64,000 nt of DNA from Candidatus Rifleibacterium amylolyticum (GTDB lineage: Bacteria > Muiribacteriota > Ozemobacteria > Ozemobacterales > Ozemobacteraceae), in assembly GCA_009917695.1 (NCBI GenBank), contig JAACJG010000003.1, positions 372,001 to 436,000 of the forward strand, read 5' to 3'. The notes beneath the pieces were generated by a model. The model saw nothing but the letters and a program-made list of their open reading frames with translations, did no database searches and was not told the DNA's origin. The translations under genes were made by a program, and so were the position numbers. Shown one piece after another: positions 14,125-23,379 of the stretch. Within the stretch, counting starts at the first letter, position 1, and the number at the start of each line of letters is the position of its first letter.

Positions 14125-17021
14125 ATCAGAGACAATTGGCATGGCTAAAGCTTATTGCGGTGACTTTGTTTTTGCCCTCACTTATTCTTGCTGTGGGCAG
14201 CTGGTACATGTTTTCACTCGGGCGCGAACTAAGATTGAGAGATATAGAAAGCGAAGCCGGTGAACTTCTTGAAAGCATGCGCTATGTCGCCGCAACCGAA
14301 AAGTATCTGTGCAAGAGTATCGACGACATTTTCAACATGAATCCGGAAGTTGATAATCTGCAGAATGAGCTCGAAAAGTTTATGAAAAGCCATGAACTGC
14401 GTGCCAGATATATCATCTGGGACGCCGATGGCAGCGTAAAGCACAGTAATTTTGACTGGCACGGCATTCCCGGTAACTGGCGACAGGCCTGGAAAGAAAT
14501 GAAAAAAGTGATCGCCCGGCCAGGATACACAAAAAATATGCCGGAAAAGGCACTCGAAAATCTCAGGCTGATATTTGGCCCGCATTTTTTCCCGCGATAC
14601 CATCATATGTGTTATGCAGGCCGCTTTCTTACTCTTTTGCGAACAGACGTATCCAAAACCTATCCATTAGTCTGGATGAAACTGATGGAAAACTCCAGCC
14701 TGTTCATGTTTTTCGATCATGATGTTCTCACCAGCAGTTGCGGGTTAAAGCATCTGGTTACTAATGAAACGCATGCGCTTAAATCGGGTTACTTTGACTC
14801 AGGCCGGATTGTCACCAACGACACCACTTTGGCGCAAAAGCTGCAGCCCATGATGGAGCGCATGAAGGGCAGCTATAGCCGTATGCATGATATAGCAGGT
14901 TATAAAATCTTTACCAATTTCATTTCAAACAAGATCACCGGTTTTTGCGCAATAGAAACAGAAAAGCTTGAATCTTACAATGTTTCGCTCTGGTTTGTTG
15001 CGGCTTTGCTCGCAATGACCTTGATTGCCATGATTTTCGCGACAGTCTCATACCGACTGGTAGTTCTACAGAAAAGCGCTTCTTTGACTCTGACCCGGCA
15101 GCTGCTGATTCTTTTTCTGGTCTCGAACTTGTTGCCGGGATTTGTTCTGATGATTATCGGCTCTGATTATCTGCAACAGATGCGAAGAAGTCTGGTGAAC
15201 AGCGCATTTGATCAAAGCAACAGCTATCTCCAGAATATTGACGAACTATATATCAGCGAGCTTACCGTGCAGAAAGGACGCATGGAAAAACATCTGCCCG
15301 AGCTTATTGCCGCCCTCGCAAAAAATCAGATAAATCGTGCTTCGATCAGAGGTTTTATTGATAAACAACTGCCGCAGCCATATCGTTTCTTTCTGGTTGC
15401 CAGCGACAGCGGCATTGTGGCCGGTCATCGTGGAATTCTCAAAAATGGCAAAGTCAAGGAATCCTTTGTTAAATCATTTAAGAATGATGATGTTCAAAAA
15501 AACACATTAGACGCAGTTCATAAGCTGGGCAGCTATGTAATGAACGTTCTCAATCAGCGTGCCGTCAGCAAAAAAGTCGGAACTGAAGTAGAATTCGTCG
15601 TCGAAACACTCATGCAGAGAACTCCCCTCGAAATGATTCAGATGTTCATCGAGCTCGATCATTTCTGGCGCTGGGCATTGGGCAGCAAGAGTTATCCGAC
15701 TTATCTCAAGATGATCAGGCTATTCGATCAACAGGTTTACGATTACCTTCTGCTCTACCTCTGGGACGCATACGAGCTCGAAATTGAATTCATGAACCGG
15801 ATATATCACAATCTCAATCGAAACGAGTATGGACTTAAGATTCTTGCGATGGACGAGCGTTTTGAAAAGGCCTTTCCACCGGAAGCTTTGCAACATGAGC
15901 GGATAAAGGAGTTTCTGCTCAAAATGCGCGATCGCACGATAACCCGGCCGGAGTTCTGTGATGTTGAAGGCTCCGAATATCTGCTGATTGGTCATAAATG
16001 CATATTCATGGAAAATCTGCGGTTGCTGGCGCTTTACCCTGTAGAAAATATCAATAAAGAGATTGCCGGCAAAAGAAAATTGCTGCTCATGTTCGTTCTG
16101 GTGAGTTTTCTTGTCTCGATATCGCTGGGCCTGTTCGTTTCTGGTAGTATTACCGGGCCTCTGGCCATTTTGCAGAAGGGTGTCGAAGCCATGCACAAGC
16201 GCGATTTTGCCTATCGCCTGCCTGATCTTGGCGGCGATGAGTTCGGTAATCTCGCCCGCATATTCAATGAAACGCTCGTTGATCTAGAAGAAATGCACGT
16301 TGCCAGAATCGTTCAGGAAAAGATCATGACTCAGATGGATGCTCCTTTAAAGGCAGGCCCTCTGCAGCTTTACGGGCAGACTATTTCTTTGTCGGGAATG
16401 GGCGGCGATTATTTTGAGCTGCTCGAAACAGAGCCTGATAAGGCGGCCGTGCTGCTTGGCGATGTTGCTGGCAGCGGGGTGGCTACCAGTTTGATTCTGG
16501 CTTTTATCAGATCTTCTACCATGCAGTTACAAGACTATATTGCCGAGCCGGGAAGGTTTCTGCATAGACTCAACCAGGTAATGTCGGTTAATGCCGGGCA
16601 ACGCAAACCTTTTGCCTGTCAGTATGCTTATCTTGCCGGCGAAGATATTGTAAGGCTTGCCTCCGCCGGCTTACCTTACCCTCTGATCGTAGATCACCTG
16701 AGACTTTCGAGTTCTCTGCTTGAGATTCCTGCAATACCGCTTGGCTGTAGCCCTGGTTTCAATCCGGCTGTGACTGAAGTGCGTCTGCCGCCAGGGCACA
16801 GTCTGGTCTGCTTTACCGGAGGCTTTATCGGACACGGAACCTTTGATTATGGTAGAATGACTGATCTGATTTGTAATTCTGTCGATGCAGATCCTCAAAA
16901 GTTCTGCCAAAAATGTTTCGATAATTATTTTGCCCAGGTGAATCGCAGTGAATGCAGAAACGATCTTAGTCTGCTGATAATCCACAACCCCGAGGCCGCC
17001 GATGGAAAGTCGAATAGTTGA
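14121..17021 (+). CDS. Receptor with degenerate SpoIIE/PP2C domain (copy B', predicted pseudophosphatase)
   Basis: 966 residues, ATG overlapping the previous stop by four bases with GGAGAA upstream. It is a paralogue of the gene at 8309 over its whole length (FGPHFFP, MFFDHDV, YLQNIDELY). The PP2C domain keeps Asp763 in GGDYFE and Asp781 in GDVAG. It carries Ser785 in place of the GHG His, Gly900 in place of the TDG Asp (FTGGF) and RNDLS instead of DDxT. Copy B has the same His-to-Ser and Asp-to-Gly changes, so they predate the duplication and have been maintained. That argues for a selected non-catalytic role, perhaps pairing with the adjacent intact phosphatase. Its end overlaps slyX by 20 bases. 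Confidence 0.85.
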   Translation: MNQRQLAWLKLIAVTLFLPSLILAVGSWYMFSLGRELRLRDIESEAGELLESMRYVAATEKYLCKSIDDIFNMNPEVDNLQNELEKFMKSHELRARYIIWDADGSVKHSNFDWHGIPGNWRQAWKEMKKVIARPGYTKNMPEKALENLRLIFGPHFFPRYHHMCYAGRFLTLLRTDVSKTYPLVWMKLMENSSLFMFFDHDVLTSSCGLKHLVTNETHALKSGYFDSGRIVTNDTTLAQKLQPMMERMKGSYSRMHDIAGYKIFTNFISNKITGFCAIETEKLESYNVSLWFVAALLAMTLIAMIFATVSYRLVVLQKSASLTLTRQLLILFLVSNLLPGFVLMIIGSDYLQQMRRSLVNSAFDQSNSYLQNIDELYISELTVQKGRMEKHLPELIAALAKNQINRASIRGFIDKQLPQPYRFFLVASDSGIVAGHRGILKNGKVKESFVKSFKNDDVQKNTLDAVHKLGSYVMNVLNQRAVSKKVGTEVEFVVETLMQRTPLEMIQMFIELDHFWRWALGSKSYPTYLKMIRLFDQQVYDYLLLYLWDAYELEIEFMNRIYHNLNRNEYGLKILAMDERFEKAFPPEALQHERIKEFLLKMRDRTITRPEFCDVEGSEYLLIGHKCIFMENLRLLALYPVENINKEIAGKRKLLLMFVLVSFLVSISLGLFVSGSITGPLAILQKGVEAMHKRDFAYRLPDLGGDEFGNLARIFNETLVDLEEMHVARIVQEKIMTQMDAPLKAGPLQLYGQTISLSGMGGDYFELLETEPDKAAVLLGDVAGSGVATSLILAFIRSSTMQLQDYIAEPGRFLHRLNQVMSVNAGQRKPFACQYAYLAGEDIVRLASAGLPYPLIVDHLRLSSSLLEIPAIPLGCSPGFNPAVTEVRLPPGHSLVCFTGGFIGHGTFDYGRMTDLICNSVDADPQKFCQKCFDNYFAQVNRSECRNDLSLLIIHNPEAADGKSNS

Positions 17022-17199
17022 ACTCGAAAAACGAATGGCATATCTCGAAAAGTTCATCGAAGAACTCAACGAGGTAATTGTCGATCAGCAGCATCAGCTC
17101 ACCCGCTGCCAGAAAGAAATTGCGCGTCTGCAACCCAAAACAGCGCCTTCGCCGCTCGACGAAGACCGCCCCCACGACGAAAAACCCCCGCACTATTGA
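17002..17199 (+). CDS. slyX: SlyX family protein
   Basis: A 65-residue protein. A continuous coiled coil (about residues 1-45, heptads of Ile, Leu and Val, with the block FIEELNEVIVDQQ) is followed by a Pro-rich tail ending in PPHY, the hallmark of SlyX. Length matches the E. coli protein (72). The biochemical role of SlyX is unknown. It starts inside the end of the last phosphatase gene with GAGG six bases upstream, so it belongs to that operon. This neighbourhood is different from its usual place near slyD and may hint at a scaffolding task, which is speculation. Confidence 0.88.
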   Translation: MESRIVELEKRMAYLEKFIEELNEVIVDQQHQLTRCQKEIARLQPKTAPSPLDEDRPHDEKPPHY

Positions 17200-17239
17200 G
17201 CTAAATGGGACAGCGCACTTAAAAGGGCGAATTAGCTCA
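17197..17239. terminator. Inverted repeat between convergent slyX and exported-protein genes
   Basis: TGAGCTAA (17197-17204, containing the slyX stop) pairs perfectly with TTAGCTCA (17232-17239) around a 27-base loop. It lies exactly between two converging genes and may act as a bidirectional terminator. There is no U-tract, so confidence is moderate to low. Confidence 0.4.
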
Positions 17240-18814
17240 TCAGTAACGGCTCAATATCAGCCTGTAACCCATTAAAAATGCTTCGTCGTTGCTGATTTCT
17301 ATCAGCAGCTGATCGCCTTCTCTGGTTAGATAATCCTGGGCCGGGCCGCCGCAGGTGATGATGCCGGCCATGCCGACGTTGCTGTTCATTTTCAGCGGAA
17401 TCTTCGAACCTGCGGCAGACTCTAGCAGTATCGAGGCTTGAGCTTGCCCTGAGCGGCCAAAATAACCGTCTTTGTTGTATTCAAGACTGGTCACATCGAG
17501 GTCACCGATCGCTGTTTCGACCAGTTCTATATGACAGCCGGGCGGTAATGCAACCCTCAGGTTGCCGTCGACGTCTTCGCCAGTACCGACTTCAAAACGG
17601 TGCTCTTCCGGCAGTCCTTCCAGCTGTTGCCGACGTGTTGCCCGGTTTTTGCCGAGAAGCAGTGCGCCCGGAAACTTGCCACCCAGCCTTGGCCCCCCAC
17701 CAATCAAAGGCACTGGCTTGCTGCTGCCTGCATCGCTGAATGAAGTCTCAGGCGTGAAAATCTTTTCGATTACGATGTTACCGGTGCGGGCTGGCGCAAA
17801 CATGATTTCGAGCTCATGTATGTTTGCTGTCGATTTTTCCGGGTCGCCTTCACCGACATTGGTAAGGCGAAAACGATCTGCTTTTATCGAACCGAAGGTT
17901 CGCAGACAGTTGTGTAATGTCTCATTTTCAGCATTTTCTGGCGGTCTGACCTCAGAAAATTTGGCTATACTCGAGCGGTCGGCCCATTTATACCATAAAT
18001 TGTTCAGTGAGCTGTGTGCCTCGCATAAAATGTACGCTGCATTGGGGTTAAAGACATCGTAATTTTCAGGATCAGCGGCCAGAGCCGGGTCTTTGCGATG
18101 CTTCAGAATCACCTGTAGAATTTCACGCTGTTTAAATTCGTCTGGAAACTCGAATTCAAAACACTCAGCCGGTTTTAACGCCAGACCTCGCATGTTGTCG
18201 AGTACATAACGTATAGTTATGCTGTTGAGTCGGGTATGCTCTTTAAATAACCGTTTGCTTGAACAATTGCGTTCAGTGTTGAGATAATAGATTTCGAGAC
18301 CGTGCAGGGATGCCACTGCTTTTGTCTGGTCTCCTTCGCCACGATTAAAGACTCTTATGCAATCAGGCGAGAAATTACCAACATATTCTGGAAAATTATA
18401 AAGAGTATTTTGTTTGGGATAAAAAGGTGACGCCAGCGCAGAACGCTTTTCCGGCCCGAATTGATCCTGCCAGGCCACCCACTCATCAGTTTGCGGATTA
18501 TGGAAAAAAACCGATAACCATGGACTGTCGGGGTCGTGTTCCAGGGCATTTTGGGCGAGAAAGCTGCGGTCTTTGCGGTGTCTGATACGGGCAAAATTCG
18601 GCAGTCTGTTTCTAAATTTTTCGGGTACAGCGAATTCGATGCTTTGGCCAGCCGGTATCAGCATGCCCATGCTGGTGCCGGTATAAAAGCTGATGCTGTC
18701 GGCATCGATCAATCTGTAACTGGTTATCTTTGTTTTTGGCTGTGTTGAGGCTGTAAGATCGGCCGAATTCAGGCAGAACAGGCAGATCATGCTCAGCATA
18801 AATCTCAGTCGCAT
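17240..18814 (-). CDS. Exported protein with an internal duplication, function unknown
   Basis: 524 residues with a GGAGAA ribosome site. Residues 1-23 are a signal peptide. The body contains two related units of about 150 residues. Each has RHRKD or KHRKD, then a Trp-rich stretch, then a closing motif (NRGEGDQTKAVASLHGLEI in the first, NVGEGDPEKSTANIHELEI in the second). A third, more divergent beta-rich region ends the protein. The closing motifs resemble the last strands of discoidin/F5-8C carbohydrate-binding domains, but this is only a fold-level impression. The gene overlaps the end of the upstream exported-protein gene by ten bases, so the two products are made together and may act together outside the cytoplasm. 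Confidence 0.7.
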   Translation of the reverse strand: MRLRFMLSMICLFCLNSADLTASTQPKTKITSYRLIDADSISFYTGTSMGMLIPAGQSIEFAVPEKFRNRLPNFARIRHRKDRSFLAQNALEHDPDSPWLSVFFHNPQTDEWVAWQDQFGPEKRSALASPFYPKQNTLYNFPEYVGNFSPDCIRVFNRGEGDQTKAVASLHGLEIYYLNTERNCSSKRLFKEHTRLNSITIRYVLDNMRGLALKPAECFEFEFPDEFKQREILQVILKHRKDPALAADPENYDVFNPNAAYILCEAHSSLNNLWYKWADRSSIAKFSEVRPPENAENETLHNCLRTFGSIKADRFRLTNVGEGDPEKSTANIHELEIMFAPARTGNIVIEKIFTPETSFSDAGSSKPVPLIGGGPRLGGKFPGALLLGKNRATRRQQLEGLPEEHRFEVGTGEDVDGNLRVALPPGCHIELVETAIGDLDVTSLEYNKDGYFGRSGQAQASILLESAAGSKIPLKMNSNVGMAGIITCGGPAQDYLTREGDQLLIEISNDEAFLMGYRLILSRY

Positions 18815-20547
18815 ATTTTCTCCAGATATCGATAAAATTCGGTGAAGCGTTTGAACTTTTGTGGAGCCAGTTTGTCGCCATTTCTATATGATTCTAGATA
18901 TTCAAGCCACAATCCATATTTTTGGTTGCTTAGAGCCTGGTAATGACTGAAATGCGGAGTGAGAAAGAATTTCCGACCCTGTTTTTGTGCCAGCGCTGAG
19001 GCCTTGTCAGCTATTTTGCTGAAGGCTCGTATCTTATGATGCTGCCTGGCTCTGTGCATGATTCGGAATAATGTCGGGTGAGATTCTTTTAGCAGCATCA
19101 TCAGCCAGGTCTCACGAAACCCGCGGTCGGTAGATTCCATCGCTTCAACGAACAGTCTGCTGAAGTGAACGCCGCAGTTGTACTCCCAGTGGTCACATGT
19201 GTTGATCATTTCACTCTGATACGCCTGACGGTAAGATTTGGCACTGTCTGGCGGTACAATGGCGGCTGTCATATAATCGCGAACGGCGGCGGTCTGGTAG
19301 ACTCGGATTTCATTGTTGACGACGTTGCCATTAAAAAAGCAGCGTTTGAAAACGAAGCCTGGCTCAAGATCAGAACTGCTGTTGGTTAACCCATATTGGC
19401 AAAGGCTTTCTTCTATTGCAGGCAGCAGGCTGGCCTTAAGCTCAGAGCTCGACCAGATAACTTTTTTATGGAGTTCAGCTCCCTGTTCTGAAGTTTGTTG
19501 AAAGATATTTATCGCGGCGAGCCGGCCTGTGCCCTTTTCTTTCGGTTCTATGCTGTATGTGGGATAAAGTTGAATTCTTTCAAGATTGACGATGTCTTTG
19601 TGAAAATACAGCCTGGGGCAGGGTATGTTTTTTTCCGGCTGTTTCCATGGGTTGTCGAAATAGTTTATTCCCGACCCGGTTGACAGGAAAACCAGATGGT
19701 TCTGGCCGCTGCCGATGTCGGTGTTGTCGAGAAACTGCCAGTTGATTTTGACGAAACCAGGCACCATTCCAAGCTTCAGTCGCATGTCCTGCGAATACAG
19801 GTGCTTCTCGTCTGCGATCAGATCGATGACCAGCTTGCGATCCCTTTCTGATTTCTCGACCCAGTCAGATACGCTTTTGTTCAATGTTGCCTTATGCACT
19901 GGCGGAAAAATGACATTGTCAGAGGTTCTGTCCTTGATCAATTCAACCGGCCCATAATAATTGTCGCGAAACAGATAATATCGATTGAGTCTTACCTCTT
20001 TGCATATCTTTGCATTGTTGCCAAACAGGCCTTTCAGGATAGCCGCAAGATCACTTTTTGATCTCAGATATGCAGCGTCGATGTTGATTTTGAGATATCC
20101 CAGGTCGCTGACAAAAGCATCATTGATTCTTCCGTTGATGTTGAAAGGTACATAAAGATATTGCCATTGTGAGTTTCTATCTGATGGGCTTTCAGAAATG
20201 CGGGCGATACCTTTCTCATACAGCGGTTCTCCGTTTTGCTTAAGCGGAGAAAAAAGAGCCGTTTTGCCTGTAAAAACCTGCGGTTGCAGCAACTTTTCTT
20301 CGGCTTCTGAAAGGCTTGTGTGCAGAATAAAATGCCCGGAAGTGTGGCGCAGGTAGAATACTTTTTCTACTCCCGCCAGTTCAACAAAAATTGCTCTTTC
20401 GCTGCCGGCATGACCTGTCAGATCGCTGAAGAAGTTTTCGTCTAGCCGCTGCACAAACAGGCGGTCAAGATCAACGGCTATAGCCAGGTTTGCCGCAAAT
20501 GTCAGCAGAAAGACCAGTAAAAATCTGGTGACGGCTCTATTTCTCAC
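18805..20547 (-). CDS. Exported hypothetical protein
   Basis: I choose GTG 20547 as start (580 residues). It overlaps the Uma2 stop by 11 bases and puts a classic signal peptide (Arg-rich, then FLLVFLLTFAANLAIA) at the very N-terminus. ATG 20604 or the frame start at 20631 would add a long basic tail and overlap the Uma2 gene much further. The mature protein is rich in aromatic residues and Lys. It contains several short blocks such as NRYYLFRDNYYGP and HWEYNCGVHFSRLF, but I recognise no family. Charged surface and the absence of further TM helices suggest a periplasmic or surface-associated soluble protein. It is co-transcribed with the 17240-18814 gene. Confidence 0.7.
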   Translation of the reverse strand: MRNRAVTRFLLVFLLTFAANLAIAVDLDRLFVQRLDENFFSDLTGHAGSERAIFVELAGVEKVFYLRHTSGHFILHTSLSEAEEKLLQPQVFTGKTALFSPLKQNGEPLYEKGIARISESPSDRNSQWQYLYVPFNINGRINDAFVSDLGYLKINIDAAYLRSKSDLAAILKGLFGNNAKICKEVRLNRYYLFRDNYYGPVELIKDRTSDNVIFPPVHKATLNKSVSDWVEKSERDRKLVIDLIADEKHLYSQDMRLKLGMVPGFVKINWQFLDNTDIGSGQNHLVFLSTGSGINYFDNPWKQPEKNIPCPRLYFHKDIVNLERIQLYPTYSIEPKEKGTGRLAAINIFQQTSEQGAELHKKVIWSSSELKASLLPAIEESLCQYGLTNSSSDLEPGFVFKRCFFNGNVVNNEIRVYQTAAVRDYMTAAIVPPDSAKSYRQAYQSEMINTCDHWEYNCGVHFSRLFVEAMESTDRGFRETWLMMLLKESHPTLFRIMHRARQHHKIRAFSKIADKASALAQKQGRKFFLTPHFSHYQALSNQKYGLWLEYLESYRNGDKLAPQKFKRFTEFYRYLEKICD

Positions 20548-21247
20548 GTTTTTTCTTATTGACGGTGTTTGCTCTGGTTTTTTTGCTGCTTTTTCGGGAA
20601 TCATTCTTTTTTGATGCCGTTTTGCCCGCATATTCGAACGGAATTTCTTTTACTACATATCCATCCGGAACCGGGCCGAACACTTCTATCAGATCAATGT
20701 TGAGATCGGGAAAAATGGCTGACTGCGCGCCCGATAAACGGTCAAAAATCTCAGGTTTGCCATATAAACCGTCTTTGAGGCGGTAGGCCATCACCATGCC
20801 GTCGGTCGGATGCACCAGCCAGAACTCTCTGACTCCGGTTTTCTCATACAATGCGCGTTTTTTGACGTTGTCATAAGACATGGTTGCCGGCGACAGAATC
20901 TCGACAATGAGGTCGGGCGTGCCAAGGCAGCCTTTCTCATCGAGTTTGTCGGGATCGCAGATAACCGAAATGTCTGGCTGTACAACGTCGAAAATTTCTT
21001 CATCTCTTTTCGACCTGCTCGCAAGGCGAACGTCGAAAGGAGCAACGAAAACTTTGCATGTCTTGTTTTTAAAATGATTGGCAAATTGCCTGGTGAATTC
21101 AACCAGTATCTCCTGATGAATGCGCAGCGGCGCATTCATGGCATACGAAACGCCATCGATTATTTCAAAGCGCTCATCATTGGGCCAATTTAGATAATCA
21201 GCGTAAGAGAGTTCCTCATGCGTATCTCTCTGTGCATTTCCCGCCAT
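20537..21247 (-). CDS. Uma2 family (DUF820) PD-(D/E)XK nuclease-like protein
   Basis: 236 residues from ATG 21247, which has GGAGGTG six bases upstream; the longer in-frame start lacks a site. The Uma2 signature is plain: RFEIIDGVSYAMNAP near residue 25, PDISVI, then GTPDLIVEILSP (Asp and Glu of the PD-ExK core) and YEKTGVREFWLV. The family is widely scattered in cyanobacteria and other lineages. It is thought to have a nuclease fold, but no function has been settled. A Lys-rich C-terminal tail of about 30 residues follows the domain. It heads the two exported-protein genes, though the relation may be positional only. A decent promoter lies just upstream. Confidence 0.85.
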   Translation of the reverse strand: MAGNAQRDTHEELSYADYLNWPNDERFEIIDGVSYAMNAPLRIHQEILVEFTRQFANHFKNKTCKVFVAPFDVRLASRSKRDEEIFDVVQPDISVICDPDKLDEKGCLGTPDLIVEILSPATMSYDNVKKRALYEKTGVREFWLVHPTDGMVMAYRLKDGLYGKPEIFDRLSGAQSAIFPDLNIDLIEVFGPVPDGYVVKEIPFEYAGKTASKKNDSRKSSKKTRANTVNKKKREK

Positions 21248-21273
21248 AATGACACCTCCCCGAATCTTTATCG

Positions 21274-21303
21274 ATTGTAACACAACCCCGGCAACAAAAG
21301 CAA
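21274..21303 (-). promoter_or_regulatory. Candidate sigma-70 promoter of the Uma2 gene
   Basis: On the minus strand TTGCTT, an 18-base spacer and TACAAT stand 27 bases before the chosen start. The -10 matches five of six consensus bases, the -35 three of six. Confidence 0.45.
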
Positions 21304-21326
21304 CAGCGCCCTGAATCGGGCGCTGT
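21303..21326 (-). terminator. Hairpin between the ABC exporter and Uma2 genes
   Basis: A perfect 9-bp stem ACAGCGCCC / GGGCGCTGT with a six-base loop. Read on the minus strand it is followed by TGCTTTTGTTG, a mildly U-rich tail, and immediately precedes the Uma2 promoter. It is probably the terminator of the exporter operon, 230 bases past its stop. Confidence 0.5.
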
Positions 21327-21384
21327 GCATTGTGGTTACTGCATAAGTAAGCGGATTCACATGCCTTGCTAAGATTATTTTACA

Positions 21385-21510
21385 GGGCGCAGGCGGGTTT
21401 CTCATGAGCGAAAACTTCGAGCCAGGCAATATTGACGCAAATCCATAGCTTTTCACAATCAGCACTCGCCTGGTGAGAGTTGTAGCGAATGAGATTCCGC
21501 CGAGAGCCCG
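21385..21510. other. Long imperfect inverted repeat in the exporter-Uma2 gap
   Basis: The two arms, 21385-21427 and 21466-21510, pair with interruptions. Blocks GGGC/GCCC, GGCGG/CCGCC, CTCAT/ATGAG and CCAGGC/GCCTGG occur in matching order around a 38-base centre. No frame is open across it. It fills most of the 310-base gap and could be a structured RNA, an extended 3' UTR or the remnant of a miniature element. Confidence 0.4.
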
Positions 21511-21558
21511 AATAAGCAAGATGCATTAAGTGTTATTCTATTTTGAAGTTTTCAATGT

Positions 21559-23379
21559 TTATGCGTGAGCGAGGTCGCGGTAGGTCGGGCAGGTTGCCAT
21601 CAGTTCGGCGTGCGTGCCGGTCGCTTCGATACGACCGTCTTTGAGCACTATGATGCGGTCGGCCATCATCGCGGTTGCCATGCGATGCGTTACGATCAGA
21701 CAGGTGATCGCGCCGTATTCATCAGCGAGATCGGCCCAGAGCTTCTTTTCGTTGGCAGCGTCGAGACTGGCCGTGATGTCGTCCATCAGCAGCAGTTCTG
21801 GTCGCCCGACCAATGCGCGCGCAATCGACAGGCGCTGCCTCTGACCGCCAGACAAGGTAACGCCACGTTGTCCGACCGGTTCGGTATAGCCGCCCGGAAA
21901 CGCCAGCACTTCCTTTTCGAACTGCGCCAGTCGCGCACACGACTGAATCAGCGCTTCTGGCTGATTGCGCCAGAAGTCGATGTTGGTTTTGATCGTTTCA
22001 GAAAAGATTACCGGCTCCTGCTGGATATACCCGATTTTATCGCGGAAAGACTGCTTTCTGACCTCCGACAGGGGCGTGTCATTGATCATCACACGACCTT
22101 CATCCGGCTTCATGACTCCCGAAATCAGGTTCAGAAGAGTTGTCTTGCCTGAGCCGATCTGGCCGACCACCGCAACCTTTTCGCCTTTGCGCAATGCAAA
22201 GTTGAGATCTTTGAACGCGAAAGGCTCCTTGTCACTTTCGAGCTTTTCCAGTGTGTTGTGCTGAAAACTGACATTTTCGAAGCGTATGCTTTCGATGCTG
22301 GCAATGTCGGTGCTGCCATCAGAATCGAGCTGCTGCCAGGCGCGGTCGGCTTCCTGCAAATCTTCGAGACGATCAATTGATACGCAGGCCTGCGTCAGCG
22401 TCACCAGCATCATTGGTATGTCCATGAGCGGGTAGATGATCATGCCGAGGTAACTGAAGAAGGCGTAGTAAGCACCCAGAGACAGTTCACCACGAATGAC
22501 CATGATGCCGCCGAAGATCAGCACGAGAATCTCACCTATGTAGTTGAGAAACTCGAAAAAGACCATGAACATGCCCCATAGCGTATCGACACGCACTTCC
22601 TGCTGGATGCGTTTCTGCATCAGCCGGTCGAACAGGCTGATCTGCTGCTGCTGAGAGTTGAACGAGGTGATGATCTTGATGCCAGAATAGGCGGCTTCGA
22701 GAAAGTCGTTGGTTTCTGACATGCCTTCCTGCACTTCCTTGAAACTCTCGCCGAAGCTGGTTTCAAGTCTGATGAAGATGTAAAGCATTATTGGTAGAGG
22801 AATACAGGCGAGAATCGCCAGTTTCCAGTTCAGATACATCATCGTCGCCAGACAGAAGAAGATAATGCTGGCCGAGTTAACCGCCCGGAAGATACCTGAG
22901 CAGCACAGCCACGAAAGCCCTGGTGGCCAGCTTCTTATGTCTTCGGTGAGACGGGTCACCAGGTCGCCGGTGCGGAACTTGAGAAAGAATCGGTGCCCTT
23001 TTGAGAGTATTTCTGCGAAGAATTTTTCGCGGAAATAGACTTCAAAAAGCACGTTCATTTTAGCCCGGAAATACGGGTAAATTCCCGAAAATACCGGGCC
23101 AAGTCCCATCGCCAGCAGCATCAGCAGCATGCGGTTGCGCTCACTCTGAGCGTCTGCCAGAGTGATCTTACCGGCCTGATAGCTTTCGAGACCGCTTACC
23201 AGTCCATCAACGATGTATTTCAGCACTATCGGAAACAGCACTGCGATAATCGTCGAGAGCATGGTCAGAAGCAGCAAGAACAGCACCATGCGCCAGTGCG
23301 CGCGGTATTCGTTCCATATCCATTTTATATAGTAGGTTCGATTATTTCTTAGTTTTCTTTCTTTTGCTGGCTGTTTCAT
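21559..23379 (-). CDS. ABC exporter half-transporter, degenerate ATP-site subunit
   Basis: 606 residues: a six-helix type IV exporter membrane domain (about 30-330) fused to an ATPase domain. Walker A is GQIGSGKTT, the signature is canonical LSGGQRQR (from residue 509) and the H-loop is His565. The Walker B segment reads LLLMDDI, so the catalytic Glu is Asp534. Such a change usually marks the slow or inactive site of heterodimeric exporters, many of which pump drugs, lipids or peptides. Its start overlaps the stop of the partner gene by four bases, with AGGAG upstream. Both subunits are therefore made in equal amounts and should assemble together. Substrate unknown. Confidence 0.93.
   Translation of the reverse strand: MKQPAKERKLRNNRTYYIKWIWNEYRAHWRMVLFLLLLTMLSTIIAVLFPIVLKYIVDGLVSGLESYQAGKITLADAQSERNRMLLMLLAMGLGPVFSGIYPYFRAKMNVLFEVYFREKFFAEILSKGHRFFLKFRTGDLVTRLTEDIRSWPPGLSWLCCSGIFRAVNSASIIFFCLATMMYLNWKLAILACIPLPIMLYIFIRLETSFGESFKEVQEGMSETNDFLEAAYSGIKIITSFNSQQQQISLFDRLMQKRIQQEVRVDTLWGMFMVFFEFLNYIGEILVLIFGGIMVIRGELSLGAYYAFFSYLGMIIYPLMDIPMMLVTLTQACVSIDRLEDLQEADRAWQQLDSDGSTDIASIESIRFENVSFQHNTLEKLESDKEPFAFKDLNFALRKGEKVAVVGQIGSGKTTLLNLISGVMKPDEGRVMINDTPLSEVRKQSFRDKIGYIQQEPVIFSETIKTNIDFWRNQPEALIQSCARLAQFEKEVLAFPGGYTEPVGQRGVTLSGGQRQRLSIARALVGRPELLLMDDITASLDAANEKKLWADLADEYGAITCLIVTHRMATAMMADRIIVLKDGRIEATGTHAELMATCPTYRDLAHA

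Noticed and set aside
20537-21247. Transposase or restriction enzyme for the Uma2 gene
   Set aside because: No inverted ends, target duplication or methylase are visible; the family is stable and chromosomal.
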